Positions 32,230 to 43,136 are shown, numbered from the stretch's first letter. The stretch: DNA of 64,000 nt from Sphingopyxis sp. LC81 (GCF_000756375.1 NZ_JNFD01000047.1:124001-188000), one strand, 5' to 3'. Notes: generated from the sequence alone by a model not told the origin. Program-made: numbers and translations.

Positions 32230-33486
32230 CTATATGGTGCCGAGCGAGGCGCTGATCGCCCCCCACACCTGCGCCAGCTCGTCGGCGGTGATGCAATAGG
32301 GCGGCATGACGTAGAGCGTGTTGCCGAGCGGGCGGAGGAGGACGCCGTGGTCGCGATAGAAAGCGATGAGGCGCGGGGCGAGGTTCGAGAGATAGCCGCT
32401 GTCGGAAACGACGATGTCGAGCGCGGCGATGGTGCCGAGGCGGCGGGGGTTTTGGGCGCGCGGGTCGTGGCTGAGCAACGAGAGATGTGCGGCCTGTGCG
32501 TCGGCGAGCGTGTCGATGCGCTGCTGGACGGGTTCGTCGCGCCAGATTTCGAGGTTGGCGTTCGCGGCGGCGCAGGCGATCGGGTTCGCGGTGTAGCTCG
32601 ACGAATGATAGAAGGTCTTGGCGCGGTCGGTCGAGAAATGCGCTTCGAAGATCGGCTCGATGCAGAGGGTGACCGCGAGCGGCAGGCTTCCGCCGGTGAG
32701 GCCTTTCGAGAGGCAGACGATGTCGGGGATCACGCCCGCCTGATCGCAGGCGAAGCGCGTGCCGGTGCGGCCCCAGCCGGTCATCACCTCGTCGGCGATG
32801 AAGAGCACGCCGTGGCGCGCGCATATCGCGCGCATCTCGGCGAGTACCCATGCGGGATAGATGAGCATGCCGCCGGCGCCGAGGATGAGCGGTTCGACGA
32901 TGAAGGCGGCGGGCTTTTGGGCGCAGGCGGCTTCGAGTGCGTCGAGCGCCCTCTGTTCGAGCCCTTCGTGCGGGAAGGGGATGGTGTCGACGTCGAACAG
33001 CAGCGGCTGCCAGGCGCGGTTGTAGACGCCGCGTTCGCCGACCGACATCGTGCCGATCGTGTCGCCATGATAGCTATGCTCGAGGACGAGGATGCGGCTG
33101 CGCGCCTCGCCGATGTTATACCAGTAGCCGAGCGCCATCTTGAGCGCGACCTCGACGCTGGTCGAGCCCGAGTCCGAGAAGAAGACGCGCGTGAGCGGGT
33201 CGGGGGTGATGCGGATCAGCTCGGCGGCAAGCGTCTCGGCGGGTTCGTGCGTCCAGCCGGCGAAGATGAGCTGGTCGAGCTTTTCGGTCTGGGCGCGGAT
33301 CGCGGTCATGATGCGCGGATGCGCGTGGCCGTGGGTGGTGACCCACCAAGAGGAGATGGCGTCGATCCAGCTTTGGCCGTTCGCGTCGTAGAGGCGCGCG
33401 TCTTTGGCGTGCGAAATCAGCGGGATGGGGTCGCCGAGGCCGTGCTGGGTGAAGGGGTGCCAGACGGGGGAGGTGGGGGTGCTCAT
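32230..33486 (-). CDS. bioA: Adenosylmethionine-8-amino-7-oxononanoate aminotransferase BioA
   Basis: The 418-residue PLP enzyme shows SSWWVTTHGHAHPRI (about 46-60), FSDSGSTSVEVALKMAL (about 105-121), the aspartate region LFIADEVMTGWGRTG, and the catalytic lysine in CLSKGLTGG (about 265). It converts KAPA to DAPA with SAM as amino donor. It is the last gene of the bioF-bioD-bioA run. A repeat of about 140 bases separates it from bioD. Confidence 0.96.
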   Translation of the reverse strand: MSTPTSPVWHPFTQHGLGDPIPLISHAKDARLYDANGQSWIDAISSWWVTTHGHAHPRIMTAIRAQTEKLDQLIFAGWTHEPAETLAAELIRITPDPLTRVFFSDSGSTSVEVALKMALGYWYNIGEARSRILVLEHSYHGDTIGTMSVGERGVYNRAWQPLLFDVDTIPFPHEGLEQRALDALEAACAQKPAAFIVEPLILGAGGMLIYPAWVLAEMRAICARHGVLFIADEVMTGWGRTGTRFACDQAGVIPDIVCLSKGLTGGSLPLAVTLCIEPIFEAHFSTDRAKTFYHSSSYTANPIACAAANANLEIWRDEPVQQRIDTLADAQAAHLSLLSHDPRAQNPRRLGTIAALDIVVSDSGYLSNLAPRLIAFYRDHGVLLRPLGNTLYVMPPYCITADELAQVWGAISASLGTI

Positions 33487-33504
33487 GGCGCGTTCCTATA
33501 CTCC

Positions 33505-33640
33505 TTCGTCATTCCCGCGAAAGCGGGAACCCAGTTCTGCCCTCACGTTTCAGATTGTCACCCTGCGGGCGGAGTTTTTCGTTGCGCTGGGTCCCCGCGT
33601 TGGCGCTGCGCGCCGCCTCCGGCTCCGCGGGGATGACGAA
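33505..33640. repeat. REP-like intergenic repeat between bioD and bioA
   Basis: TTCGTCATTCCCGCG at one end is matched by CGCGGGGATGACGAA at the other, and the left end contains its own small hairpin (TCCCGCGAAAGCGGGA). It resembles the repeat in the ccm operon (GTCATCCC core). It lies inside the bio operon, so the transcript would carry it. Confidence 0.7.
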
Positions 33641-33642
33641 AA

Positions 33643-34251
33643 TTAGAGGAAGTCGGCGATGTCGAAGTTCGCGCTGAATGCGGTGGCGAGCGTTTCGCTG
33701 GTCAGCGGATCGATGGTGGGCAGGCGGCCCAAGCGGCGGGCGCCGCTGATCTTCGCGATGATCGCCTCGCTGTCTTCCACCGCGTCGCCGAGGAAGGCGA
33801 GGCCGTGGATCGGGACGCCGCGCGCGCGCAGGGCTTCGATCGTGAGCAGGCTGTGGTTGATCGTGCCGAGCGCGGTGCGCGCGCAGACGATCACCGGGAT
33901 CTGCCATGTCGCGAAGAGGTCGGCGTAGAGTGTGGTGCGCGTGACGGGGACGAGCGCGCCACCGGCGCCTTCGATGATGAGGTTGCCGGGGGGCGGGGTC
34001 AGCGTGTCGACGTCGATGTTAACGCCGTCAATTTCGGCGGCGAGATGCGGCGACGCGGGGGTGACGAGGCGGTAGGCTTCGGGGTGAATCGGTACGCCGG
34101 CGAGGCGGGCGACGGCTTCGCTGTCGGTTTCCTCTTCGAGGCCCGACTGGATCGGTTTCCAGTAAGGCGTGCCGCTTGCCTGCGCCAAAGCGGCGGAAAA
34201 GATGGTTTTTCCGATTCCGGTGTCGGTGCCGGTGACGACGAAGCGCGTCAT
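33643..34251 (-). CDS. bioD: ATP-dependent dethiobiotin synthetase BioD
   Basis: The 202-residue protein has the P-loop [17 protein letters not shown] at residues 6-22, and [12 protein letters not shown] (about 92-103). It carboxylates DAPA and closes the ureido ring of dethiobiotin. The start overlaps the bioF stop by four bases (ATGA at 34248-34251). Confidence 0.94.
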   Translation of the reverse strand: MTRFVVTGTDTGIGKTIFSAALAQASGTPYWKPIQSGLEEETDSEAVARLAGVPIHPEAYRLVTPASPHLAAEIDGVNIDVDTLTPPPGNLIIEGAGGALVPVTRTTLYADLFATWQIPVIVCARTALGTINHSLLTIEALRARGVPIHGLAFLGDAVEDSEAIIAKISGARRLGRLPTIDPLTSETLATAFSANFDIADFL

Positions 34252-35384
34252 GCCGCGGCCATCGCCGAGGCAAGGGCGTCGGCCATATCGTCGATGTTAG
34301 CTTCGTCAACATTGAGCGTGATGGCGATGCGCAGGCGTGCGGTTCCCTGCGCGACGGTGGGCGGGCGGATGCCGCGGATGTCGAAGCCCGCGCCCTGCAA
34401 TTGGCCTGCGATGCGCATCGTGCGGTTGTTGTCGCCGATGATCACGGGCAGGATCTGCGTGCCGCTGGCGGGGATGCCGAGCGGCACGAGGCGCTCGGCG
34501 GCGTGGCGGACGAGGCTGTGGAGGCGTGCCTGGCGTTCGGGCTCGTTCGCGACGATCTCGATCGCGTGGCGGACGAGCCACGCCATCAGCGGCGAAGGCG
34601 CGGTCGAGAAGATGAAGGGGCGGCCGCGGTTGACGAGGAAGTCGGTCGCGATCGCGGGGGCACAGAGCAAGGCGCCCTCGGCGCCCAGCGCCTTGCCGCA
34701 GGTGTGGAGGGTGATGAGGTTGTCGCGGCGTGCGAGGCCGTGGGCGAGGCCGGCGCCGCCGGGGCCGAACACGCCCGTCGCGTGGGCTTCGTCGACGACG
34801 AGCACCGCGTCGTGGCGGTCGGCGACCGCGGCGAGATCGGCGAGCGGGGCGCGGTCGCCGTCCATGCTGTAGAGGCTTTCGACCGCGATCCACGGCGTGC
34901 CCGCGCCGCCGCCGGCGCGCCAGCGCGCGATGATGTCGTCGAAGGATTGTGCGTCGTTGTGCGTCGCCGCGACGTGGCCGGCGCGGCCGAGCTTCATGCC
35001 GTCGTGCGCGCTCGCGTGGATGAGTTCGTCGTGGACGACGAGGTCGCCGCGCTGCGGGAGCGCCGCGAACAGCGCGGCGTTGGCGGCGAAGCCGGTGGGG
35101 AAGAAGAGCGCGGCTTCGCTGCCATAATGGCGCGCGGCATGCGCTTCGAGCGCTTCATGCTCGGCGTGGTTGCCGCGGAGCAGGCGCGAGCCGCCCGAGC
35201 CTGCGGGGAGGCCGCGCTCGATGCCTGCCGTGAGCGCTTCGCGGAGCGCTTCGCTATCGGCGAGGCCGAGATAGTCGTTCGATGCGAAATCGCGGCCGGC
35301 GCGCGGCGCGAGGGTGCGGCGGCGGCTGTCATGCGCGAGCGCCGCGAGATCGGCGTGATGGGCGGTGAAGGGAGAGTTGGTCAT
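34248..35384 (-). CDS. bioF: 8-amino-7-oxononanoate synthase BioF
   Basis: The 378-residue PLP enzyme carries [15 protein letters not shown] (about 195-209), the catalytic lysine in [13 protein letters not shown] (about 226-238) and SNDYLGLA (about 34-41). It condenses pimeloyl-ACP/CoA with alanine. bioB and bioC are not nearby, so the pathway is split across loci. The gene lies 18 bases downstream of a GFA-like gene. Confidence 0.95.
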   Translation of the reverse strand: MTNSPFTAHHADLAALAHDSRRRTLAPRAGRDFASNDYLGLADSEALREALTAGIERGLPAGSGGSRLLRGNHAEHEALEAHAARHYGSEAALFFPTGFAANAALFAALPQRGDLVVHDELIHASAHDGMKLGRAGHVAATHNDAQSFDDIIARWRAGGGAGTPWIAVESLYSMDGDRAPLADLAAVADRHDAVLVVDEAHATGVFGPGGAGLAHGLARRDNLITLHTCGKALGAEGALLCAPAIATDFLVNRGRPFIFSTAPSPLMAWLVRHAIEIVANEPERQARLHSLVRHAAERLVPLGIPASGTQILPVIIGDNNRTMRIAGQLQGAGFDIRGIRPPTVAQGTARLRIAITLNVDEANIDDMADALASAMAAA

Positions 35385-35402
35385 TCTGTCCTGTCGATGT
35401 TT

Positions 35403-36035
35403 TTAAGTGGGATCGGGGCCCGCTTTGGTTCGGCGCCCTTCCAGCGCCGCCCGTTCTTCGCCGGTCAGCCGGTGCGGGGTTGCGATCGGTTCGAGGGTTG
35501 TTGCGTCGAAGAGCGCGGCTTTCCGCCGGTCGCCCGAGACGATGTCCTTGATCGCGCGGACGAAAAAGCGGCGCATCAGCGTCGGCGTGCCCATTTTGGG
35601 CAGCTGGCTGGCGTCGCCGATCGCGTCCTGCGTGAAGAGATGACCGCGTGGTGGTCCGAAGACCTGCTCGCGTCTTGCCGGATCGCAGGTTGCGGTCAGG
35701 ATGGTGATGAAGGGGAGCTTGCCGTTCTTGAATGTGTTGAACAGCGGCGTGCGGCAGCAGGCGGCGTACCAGCGCAGCGTTGGAGCGTCGGTCAGATGGA
35801 GGCAGGCGAGGCGGTCGCGCCCGGTGTCGAGGCGCATGCGGGCGCATCGCGTCTGGTAGAGTGCGGTGCCGCCGTGCGCGTCGAGCAGGCGTTCGGCGTG
35901 GCCGAGATGGTGCGTGAGATCCTGGCAGTCGGTGCAATGGCAGACGACATGGTCGCCCTCGCCGGACGTGACGCGCATCGTTCCGGTAACGGTTCCGCAG
36001 TCGCAGGCGAAGGAGAGATCGGATGTCATCGCCAT
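35403..36035 (-). CDS. GFA-like zinc protein (DUF6151 type) upstream of bioF
   Basis: The 210-residue protein has the Cys-rich zinc-binding pattern of glutathione-dependent formaldehyde-activating relatives: CDCGTVTG at residues 10-17, CHCTDCQDL (about 33-41), and WYAACCRTPLFN (about 88-99). The substrate is unknown. It is 18 bases upstream of bioF on the same strand, so it is probably co-transcribed with the biotin genes, though no biotin role is known to me. The second Met (36029) is an alternative start. Confidence 0.8.
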   Translation of the reverse strand: MAMTSDLSFACDCGTVTGTMRVTSGEGDHVVCHCTDCQDLTHHLGHAERLLDAHGGTALYQTRCARMRLDTGRDRLACLHLTDAPTLRWYAACCRTPLFNTFKNGKLPFITILTATCDPARREQVFGPPRGHLFTQDAIGDASQLPKMGTPTLMRRFFVRAIKDIVSGDRRKAALFDATTLEPIATPHRLTGEERAALEGRRTKAGPDPT

Positions 36036-36108
36036 CCCCCTAGTCCGTTGCCCACGATTGCGGAAGCCTTTGGAGGGTCAGGGCTGGAGGTCATCAACTA
36101 TTGTTCCA

Positions 36109-36242
36109 ATCCTCCCTGTCGCGCAGCGATGGGGAGGTGGCAGCGCGAAGCGCTGACGGAGAGGCTGTAACGCGACGTTGCCGCCCCTCCACCACCGCTT
36201 CGCGGCGGTCCCCCTCCCCATGGCTTGCGGCCACAGGGAGGA
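36109..36242. repeat. MITE/REP-like element, copy B
   Basis: ATCCTCCCTG (36109-36118) and CAGGGAGGAT (36233-36242) form the ends. Inside are GTCGCGCAGCGATGGGGAGG and GCAGCGCGAAGCGCTGACGG, which match copy A at 30476-30688 in inverted orientation, and a CACCGCTTCGCGGCGG hairpin. It fills the gap after ilvC and may act as its terminator. Confidence 0.75.
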
Positions 36243-36248
36243 TTTGCG

Positions 36249-37812
<1,564 letters not shown>

Positions 37813-37816
<4 letters not shown>

Positions 37817-38331
37817 AGCGCCTCCGACCCGCGGGCGATGGCGACGACGCCGGTGCGGCCGACCTCGACCAGCCCGCATTCGCGCATCAAGGCGATGAAG
37901 CGGTCGACCTTGTCGCTCGTCCCGGTGATTTCGAAAATGAAGCTGGTGAGCGTCGTGTCGACGACCTTGGCGCGGAAGACGTCGGCCATGCGCAGCGCCT
38001 CGATGCGCTTGTCGCCGGTGCCCGCGACCTTCACGAGCGCGATTTCGCGTTCGACATGCGCCTCGCCCGCGTCGTTGAGGTCGATGACCTTGTGCACGGG
38101 GACGAGCCGGTCGAGCTGCGCGATGATCTGGTCGATGATCGGCGGCGGGCCCGAGGTGACGATGGTGATGCGCGACAGCGCGTGGTCGGCGGTAATATCG
38201 GCCACCGTCAGGCTTTCGATATTATAGCCGCGCGCGGTGAACAGCCCGGTGATCTTGGCGAGCACCCCGGCTTCGTTATCGACGGTGATGGCGAGCACGT
38301 GGCGCTCGCCGGCTTCGGTTTTGATTTTCAT
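37813..38331 (-). CDS. ilvN: Acetolactate synthase small (regulatory) subunit
   Basis: The 172-residue protein has an N-terminal ACT domain (VDNEAGVLAKITGLFTARGYNIESL, about 17-41) and a C-terminal dimerisation domain (RIEALRMADVFRAKVVDTTLTSF). It mediates valine feedback on the catalytic subunit. The start is five bases after the stop of the large-subunit gene. The symbol ilvH would be equally valid. Confidence 0.95.
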
Positions 38332-38336
38332 GTGAG

Positions 38337-40091
38337 TTACACCAGTGCCTTGGCTTCGTCGTCCATCGTGCCGGTGACGTCGCTCGGCTGGAGGATCATG
38401 TCGGTGTGCGCCGCGCCCGACGGGATCATCGGGAAGCAGTTCGCGAGCTGCGCGACGCGGCAGTCGACGATCACCGGACCCGGGGTCTCGATCATCTTCT
38501 TGATGCCGTCCTCGAGCTGCCCCAGATTGTCGATGCGCAGGCCCGTCCAGCCATAGGCGTCGGCGAGCTTCACGAAATCGGGCAGGCTGTCCGAATAGCT
38601 GTTCGAATAGCGGCTTTCATAGGTGAGTTCCTGCCACTGGCGGACCATCCCCATCCATTCATTGTTGAGGATGAAGATCTTCACCGGCAGGCGGTACTGC
38701 GCGACCGTGCCCATTTCCTGGATGTTCATCTGCAAGCTGGCTTCGCCCGCGATGCAGATGACGAGGCGGTTCGGGTGCGCGATCTGCGCGCCGACCGCGG
38801 CGGGAAAGCCATAGCCCATCGTGCCGAGCCCGCCGCTGGTGAGCCAACGGTTGGGGGCCGAGAAGCCGAAATGCTGCGCCGCCCACATCTGGTGCTGGCC
38901 GACCTCGGTCGTGATGATCGGGTCGCGGCCGCGCGTCGCGTCGAACAGTGCCTTCACCGCGCGCTGCGGCATGATTTCGGCGCTGGCTTCCTTCTTTTCG
39001 GGGAAGTCGAGGCAGCGCGTCGCGCGCCAGCCGTCGACGCGGCGCCACCATTCGCCAAGGTCGCGCGCCTTATGGCCCTTGTCCTGCCACGCGGCGATCA
39101 GCGCATCGAGCGCGCGGCCGGCGTCGCCGACGACGGCGAGGTCGACGGGCACGATCTTGTTGATCGAGCTGCGGTCGATATCGATGTGGATTTTCTTGGA
39201 ATCGGGCGAGAAGGCGTCGAGGCGGCCCGTTACACGGTCGTCGAAGCGCGCGCCGACTGCGATGATCAGGTCGGCGCGGTTCATCGCCATATTCGCTTCA
39301 TAGGTGCCGTGCATGCCGAGCATGCCGAGCCATTTCGGATCGTCGGCGGGGAAGGCGCCGAGCCCCATCAGCGTCGAGGTGATCGGCGCGCCGGTGAGCG
39401 AAACGAGCTGGCGCAGCGCGGCGCTCGCGTCGGGGCCGGCGTTGATCACCCCGCCGCCGGTGTAGAAAACCGGGCGCTCGGCCGCGGCGATCATGTCGAT
39501 AGCCTGCGAAATCGCGTCGGCGTCGGGTTCGACCTGCGGGCGATAGCTGTTGTGCTGGATGAACTCGGGCACCGAATAAGTGCCGGTCGCGACCTGCACA
39601 TTCTTCGGGATGTCGATCACGACGGGGCCGGGGCGGCCGTGCGTCGCGATATGAAACGCCTCGTGCATGATCGGGCCGAGGCGGTCGGGGTCCATCACGA
39701 GATAATTATGCTTGGTGCAGTGGCGCGTGATGCCGACCGTGTCGCATTCCTGAAAGGCGTCGGTGCCGATCAAGGTCGTCGGAACCTGCCCGGTGAGCAC
39801 GACCATCGGGATCGAATCGAGCAAAGCGTCGGTGATGCCGGTGACGGCATTGGTCGCGCCGGGGCCGGAGGTGACGAGCACGACGCCGGGCTTGCCGGTC
39901 GAGCGCGCATAGCCTTCCGCCGCGTGCGTCGCCGCCTGTTCGTGGCGGACGAGGATGTGCTTGATCGTGGGGTGTTTGTAGAGCGCGTCATAGATGGGAA
40001 GGACCGCGCCGCCCGGATAGCCGAACACTGTATCGACCCCGAGGTCGACCAGCGCCTGAACCACCATGTCGGCACCACTCATTTCCGTCAC
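38337..40091 (-). CDS. ilvB: Acetolactate synthase large (catalytic) subunit
   Basis: The 584-residue TDP enzyme shows FGYPGGAVLPIYDAL (about 22-36), VRHEQAATHAAEGYARSTGK with the catalytic Glu (about 47), and the TDP-binding GEASLQMNIQEMGTV...ILNNEWMGM region (about 450-490). It makes acetolactate from pyruvate. A GGAAGGAG site lies seven bases upstream of GTG 40091, which favours this start over ATG 40082. The names ilvI and ilvB are both used for this subunit. Confidence 0.96.
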   Translation of the reverse strand: MTEMSGADMVVQALVDLGVDTVFGYPGGAVLPIYDALYKHPTIKHILVRHEQAATHAAEGYARSTGKPGVVLVTSGPGATNAVTGITDALLDSIPMVVLTGQVPTTLIGTDAFQECDTVGITRHCTKHNYLVMDPDRLGPIMHEAFHIATHGRPGPVVIDIPKNVQVATGTYSVPEFIQHNSYRPQVEPDADAISQAIDMIAAAERPVFYTGGGVINAGPDASAALRQLVSLTGAPITSTLMGLGAFPADDPKWLGMLGMHGTYEANMAMNRADLIIAVGARFDDRVTGRLDAFSPDSKKIHIDIDRSSINKIVPVDLAVVGDAGRALDALIAAWQDKGHKARDLGEWWRRVDGWRATRCLDFPEKKEASAEIMPQRAVKALFDATRGRDPIITTEVGQHQMWAAQHFGFSAPNRWLTSGGLGTMGYGFPAAVGAQIAHPNRLVICIAGEASLQMNIQEMGTVAQYRLPVKIFILNNEWMGMVRQWQELTYESRYSNSYSDSLPDFVKLADAYGWTGLRIDNLGQLEDGIKKMIETPGPVIVDCRVAQLANCFPMIPSGAAHTDMILQPSDVTGTMDDEAKALV

Positions 40092-40111
40092 GACGAAACT
40101 CCTTCCAATAC

Positions 40112-40135
40112 AAAAAGGCAGCGCTTGTGCGCTGC
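40112..40135 (-). terminator. Rho-independent terminator between miaA and ilvB
   Basis: On the minus strand GCAGCGC and GCGCTGC pair around a four-base loop and are followed by CTTTTTG. It can terminate miaA, but it also lies downstream of the putative ilvB promoter, so every ilvB transcript from that promoter must read through it. Confidence 0.85.
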
Positions 40136-40147
40136 AACAGGGTGCGG

Positions 40148-40176
40148 GCAATAGGTGTATGATTCTATCTTGTCAA
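40148..40176 (-). promoter_or_regulatory. Putative ilvB promoter overlapping the miaA 3' end
   Basis: TTGACA (40176-40171) and TATTGC (40153-40148) are 17 bases apart on the minus strand. The -35 box lies within the last codons of miaA. Predicted start is near 40141, only about six bases before the terminator hairpin. Confidence 0.5.
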
Positions 40177-41139
40177 CAGCTTATCACGTAATATTATTGC
40201 TAATTCCTTGATAGAATCGATGTTTAATGACTCGACGTGGCGCAGCCAGTCGGCGGGGGGCTGGTTGCGGAACCACGTATATTGGCGCTTTGCATATTGG
40301 CGCGTTGCCGCTTGCGTCAGCTCGAGCGCTTCGGCGCGGGTGATGTCGCCGCGAAGATGGCTGGCGATCTGGGGGACGCCGATCGCGCGCATCGCGGGCA
40401 GGTCGGGGTCGAGGCCGCGCGCGAGCAGGGCTTCGGCCTCCTCGACCGCGCCGCGTTCGAACATCTGGACGAGGCGCGCGTCGCAGCGGTCGCGCAGCCA
40501 GTCGCGCGGGGGCAAGAGAACCAGCGGGGCGAGCGCGATCTGGTCGGCGATGCCGCCCGCGATCGCCCGCTGCCAGTCGGCGAGGGTGCGGCCGGTCGAG
40601 CGCACGACTTCGAGCGCGCGCGCGACGCGGGTGGTGTCGGCGGGGTTCAGGCGTGCGGCGGCGTCGGGATCGGCCTTGGCCAGCGCGGCGTGCGCGTCGG
40701 CCACGGGGAGCGCGCGGACTGCCTCGCGAATATCGGGATCGATCTCGGGCACCGGCGCGATGCCGTGGAGCAGCGTGCGCATGTGGAGGCCGGTGCCGCC
40801 GACGAGGATGGGAATTTGCCCCGCAGCGTGTGCTTCGGCGATGATGTCGCGTGCTTCGTCCGCCCAGCGCACGGCATTATGCGCGTCGGCGGCGTCGATG
40901 TGGCCGAAGAGGCGGTGGGATATGCCCTCCATCTCTTCGCCGGTCGGGCGTGCGGAGAGGATGCGAAGGTCGGCATAGACCTGGCTCGCGTCGGCGTTGA
41001 CGACGAGCGCGTCCCGGCCTGTCCCGCAAAGAGATTTTGCGAGCGCGACCGCCAAAGCGCTCTTGCCGCTGGCGGTGGGTCCGGCGATAAGTGCCACGGG
41101 AGGCCGCGCGTTGGCGGTCGAGAAAGAAGGAGATGCCAT
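40165..41139 (-). CDS. miaA: tRNA dimethylallyltransferase MiaA
   Basis: The 324-residue protein carries the P-loop [19 protein letters not shown] (about residues 17-35), [14 protein letters not shown] (about 45-58) and [15 protein letters not shown] (about 108-122), all MiaA motifs. It isopentenylates A37 of UNN-decoding tRNAs. The ATG at 41139 overlaps the divergent serB ATG within one CATG; no Shine-Dalgarno is seen. GTG 41097, directly before the P-loop strand, is an alternative. Confidence 0.94.
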   Translation of the reverse strand: MASPSFSTANARPPVALIAGPTASGKSALAVALAKSLCGTGRDALVVNADASQVYADLRILSARPTGEEMEGISHRLFGHIDAADAHNAVRWADEARDIIAEAHAAGQIPILVGGTGLHMRTLLHGIAPVPEIDPDIREAVRALPVADAHAALAKADPDAAARLNPADTTRVARALEVVRSTGRTLADWQRAIAGGIADQIALAPLVLLPPRDWLRDRCDARLVQMFERGAVEEAEALLARGLDPDLPAMRAIGVPQIASHLRGDITRAEALELTQAATRQYAKRQYTWFRNQPPADWLRHVESLNIDSIKELAIILRDKLLTR

Positions 41140-42022
41140 GTTCGTCGCGACGCTGATAGCAGCAGGAAAGCTGACCGACGAGGTGGTTCGCGAGGGGATC
41201 GACCGGCTCGCCGCGACGGGCCACGATGTCGGCGCCCCGCACTGGATCGACGAGCATGACGCGGCGGACATCGTATTTCACGGCAGCCTGGTCAGCGCGC
41301 GCAAGGAACTGGCGCTGATGGACCATGGTTCGCTCGACATCGTCGTGCAGCCGCTGGGCGACCGGACGAAGAAGCTGATCATCGCCGACATGGATTCGAC
41401 GATGATCACCGTCGAGTGCATCGACGAACTCGCCGATTATGCGGGGCTGAAGCCGCAGATCGCGGCGATCACCGAGCGCGCGATGCGCGGGGAGCTCGAT
41501 TTCCGCGCCGCGCTGGAGGAGCGCGTCGGATTGCTCGCGGGGATGCCCGAGACGACTTTGGTCGATTGCCGGATGGAGCGCGTGCGGCTGACGCGCGGGG
41601 CGCGCACCTTGGTGCAGACGATGAAGGCGCATGGCGCGCACTCGATCCTGATTTCGGGCGGCTTCACCGCCTTCGCCGGGCCGGTGGGCGAGGCGATCGG
41701 GTTCGACAAGGTGGTCGCGAACGAGCTGGAGATTGCCGGCGGCAAGCTGACCGGCAAGGTGCGCGAGCCGATCGTCGACAGCAAAACGAAACTGGAGACG
41801 CTGAAGGCCGAGGCGGCGAAGCATGGCCTGCCGCTCGCCGAGACGATGGCGGTCGGCGACGGCGCGAACGACATTCCGATGATCACCTCGGCGGGGCTGG
41901 GGGTCGGCTATTATCCGCACCCCGCGGCGGGCGAGGCGGCGGCGGCGGTGATCCGGCATCATGATTTGACGGCATTGCTGTGGGCGCAGGGTTATCCGCG
42001 GCGGAGCTGGGTGCTGGGGTAG
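41138..42022 (+). CDS. serB: Phosphoserine phosphatase SerB
   Basis: The 294-residue protein has a regulatory N-terminal region (about 1-75) and a HAD phosphatase domain with the nucleophile motif [10 protein letters not shown] (about 87-96), SGGFTAF (about 171-177) and the closing [13 protein letters not shown] (about 238-250). It makes serine in the last step of the pathway. AAGGAG at 41126-41131, inside miaA's N-terminal coding region, supports the ATG. The gene starts divergently from miaA. Confidence 0.95.
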   Translation: MFVATLIAAGKLTDEVVREGIDRLAATGHDVGAPHWIDEHDAADIVFHGSLVSARKELALMDHGSLDIVVQPLGDRTKKLIIADMDSTMITVECIDELADYAGLKPQIAAITERAMRGELDFRAALEERVGLLAGMPETTLVDCRMERVRLTRGARTLVQTMKAHGAHSILISGGFTAFAGPVGEAIGFDKVVANELEIAGGKLTGKVREPIVDSKTKLETLKAEAAKHGLPLAETMAVGDGANDIPMITSAGLGVGYYPHPAAGEAAAAVIRHHDLTALLWAQGYPRRSWVLG

Positions 42023-42042
42023 GGCGTAGCGGCCATCGGCCG

Positions 42043-42252
42043 TTAGCGGGCCATCGCAGGCAACTTCGCTCCGCACCATGGACAGAATGCAATTTCCACG
42101 GCGCTGCTTCCGCCGTCATGAACCATCAGGCCAAAGCCCCCATTCATCTCGATGACGAATGCATCGGGACAATCGGTGCGGTCCTCATGAACCGGGCATT
42201 CGCGATGCAAATCAGCGTTCATTCGTTCGCAGCAAGAAATGGTCATGGCCAT
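42043..42252 (-). CDS. Small zinc-ribbon-like protein (DUF6980 type, 69 aa)
   Basis: The protein carries several cysteines (CCERM, HRECPVHEDRTDCPDAFV) and ends IAFCPWCGAKLP, a CPWCG knuckle, with the middle GGFGLMVHDGGSS. The arrangement matches the small DUF6980 proteins. It converges on serB. A second Met (42246) is an alternative start. Confidence 0.72.
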   Translation of the reverse strand: MAMTISCCERMNADLHRECPVHEDRTDCPDAFVIEMNGGFGLMVHDGGSSAVEIAFCPWCGAKLPAMAR

Positions 42253-42376
42253 ATCTGCTTATGCCAGAAAATGTGGGGCCAGCAATGACCGCGATGGCCG
42301 GGAGACGACGTTCCCCACCTCTTCACGAAGCTTGGGGAGCGTCCACCAATCAGTCCCTCCCGGCGCGTAGACAAAC

Positions 42377-42406
42377 GGGACCCCGATCAAGTCCGGGATG
42401 ACGAAG
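42377..42406. repeat. Single REP-like half unit
   Basis: ACCCCGATCAAGTCCGGGAT followed by GACGAAGGCG matches the 'GTCATCCCGGACTTGATC' type of sphingomonad intergenic repeat, in one copy without its inverted partner. Confidence 0.4.
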
Positions 42407-42444
42407 GCGCGGGCGGTGGTTATGGTGTTCGATGTGGAGGTCCT

Positions 42445-42795
42445 ATGACGAAGCACCGCATCTATTCGATGAGCGTCGCGAGCGTTTATCCGCATTATAT
42501 TGCCAAGGCGGAGAAGAAGGGGCGCACGAAAGCCGAGGTTGACGAGATTTTCCGCTGGCTGACCGGATATGACCAGAAAGCGCTCGAGGCCGAGTTCGCC
42601 AAGGGGACGAATTTCGAGGATTTCTTCGCGCATGCGCCCGCGATCAACCCGTCGCGCGAGCTGATCACGGGCGTGGTCTGCGGCGTTCGCGTCGAAAATA
42701 TCGAAGAGCCGCTGATGCGCGAGGTCCGCTATCTCGACAAGCTGATCGACGAACTCGCCAAAGGGAAGGCGATGGAGAAGATCTTGCGGAGCTGA
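42445..42795 (+). CDS. DUF2200 family protein
   Basis: The 116-residue protein matches the DUF2200 pattern throughout: [40 protein letters not shown] at the N-terminus and [41 protein letters not shown] at the C-terminus. The family is widespread and uncharacterised. A GGAGG site precedes the ATG. Confidence 0.9.
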   Translation: MTKHRIYSMSVASVYPHYIAKAEKKGRTKAEVDEIFRWLTGYDQKALEAEFAKGTNFEDFFAHAPAINPSRELITGVVCGVRVENIEEPLMREVRYLDKLIDELAKGKAMEKILRS

Positions 42796-42815
42796 TTTCT
42801 CTCGTCGATATTAAC

Positions 42816-42827
42816 AATGTTAACATT
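42816..42827. promoter_or_regulatory. Perfect 12-base palindrome downstream of DUF2200
   Basis: AATGTTAACATT is a perfect palindrome 21 bases past the DUF2200 stop and about 310 bases upstream of no clear plus-strand gene; it may be a regulator site or chance. Confidence 0.25.
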
Positions 42828-42929
42828 AGCGCTGTTCAAATGCGATCGATGTTTACGTCGTCAACACTAGCGCGGAAATTTGTGTCGGCGCGGCGGTTGG
42901 AAGTGGCCGCGCCGTCCACAGGACTGGCG

Positions 42930-43136
42930 TCAGTCCTTCGCCTTGACCTTGACCCATACATGGACCGTCGCGGCGAATTTGCCGGGTTCGGGTTTGCCCA
43001 CGTCGATCCGTTCGGCGGTGACGAGTTCGCCGGTTGCGAGGTTGAAGCTGGCCCAGGGTTTCGGCATGCGGCCGAAGGTCATTTTCTGGATCGGCTGGCC
43101 GGTGGCGGTGTTCATGATCGTTGCGGTGATACCCAT
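42930..43136 (-). CDS. Small hypothetical protein (68 aa)
   Basis: The protein MGITATIMNTATGQPIQKMT continues to GKFAATVHVWVKVKAKD and is predicted to form a small beta sheet. It is minus strand, 54 bases downstream of the LysR-type gene, and may be co-transcribed. No family recognised. Confidence 0.6.
   Translation of the reverse strand: MGITATIMNTATGQPIQKMTFGRMPKPWASFNLATGELVTAERIDVGKPEPGKFAATVHVWVKVKAKD

Noticed and set aside
32090-32851. Long open frame opposite bioA
   Set aside because: It is Arg/Pro-rich shadow sequence of bioA in another frame; the bioA frame shows all aminotransferase motifs.
42259-42633. Minus-strand open frame opposite DUF2200
   Set aside because: Most of it is the shadow of DUF2200; the rest covers a REP-like repeat half, which gives a protein-like string by chance.
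42811-42827. CtrA-like box near TTAACAATGTTAA
   Set aside because: The spacing between the TTAA halves is five rather than seven bases and no plus-strand gene follows closely.
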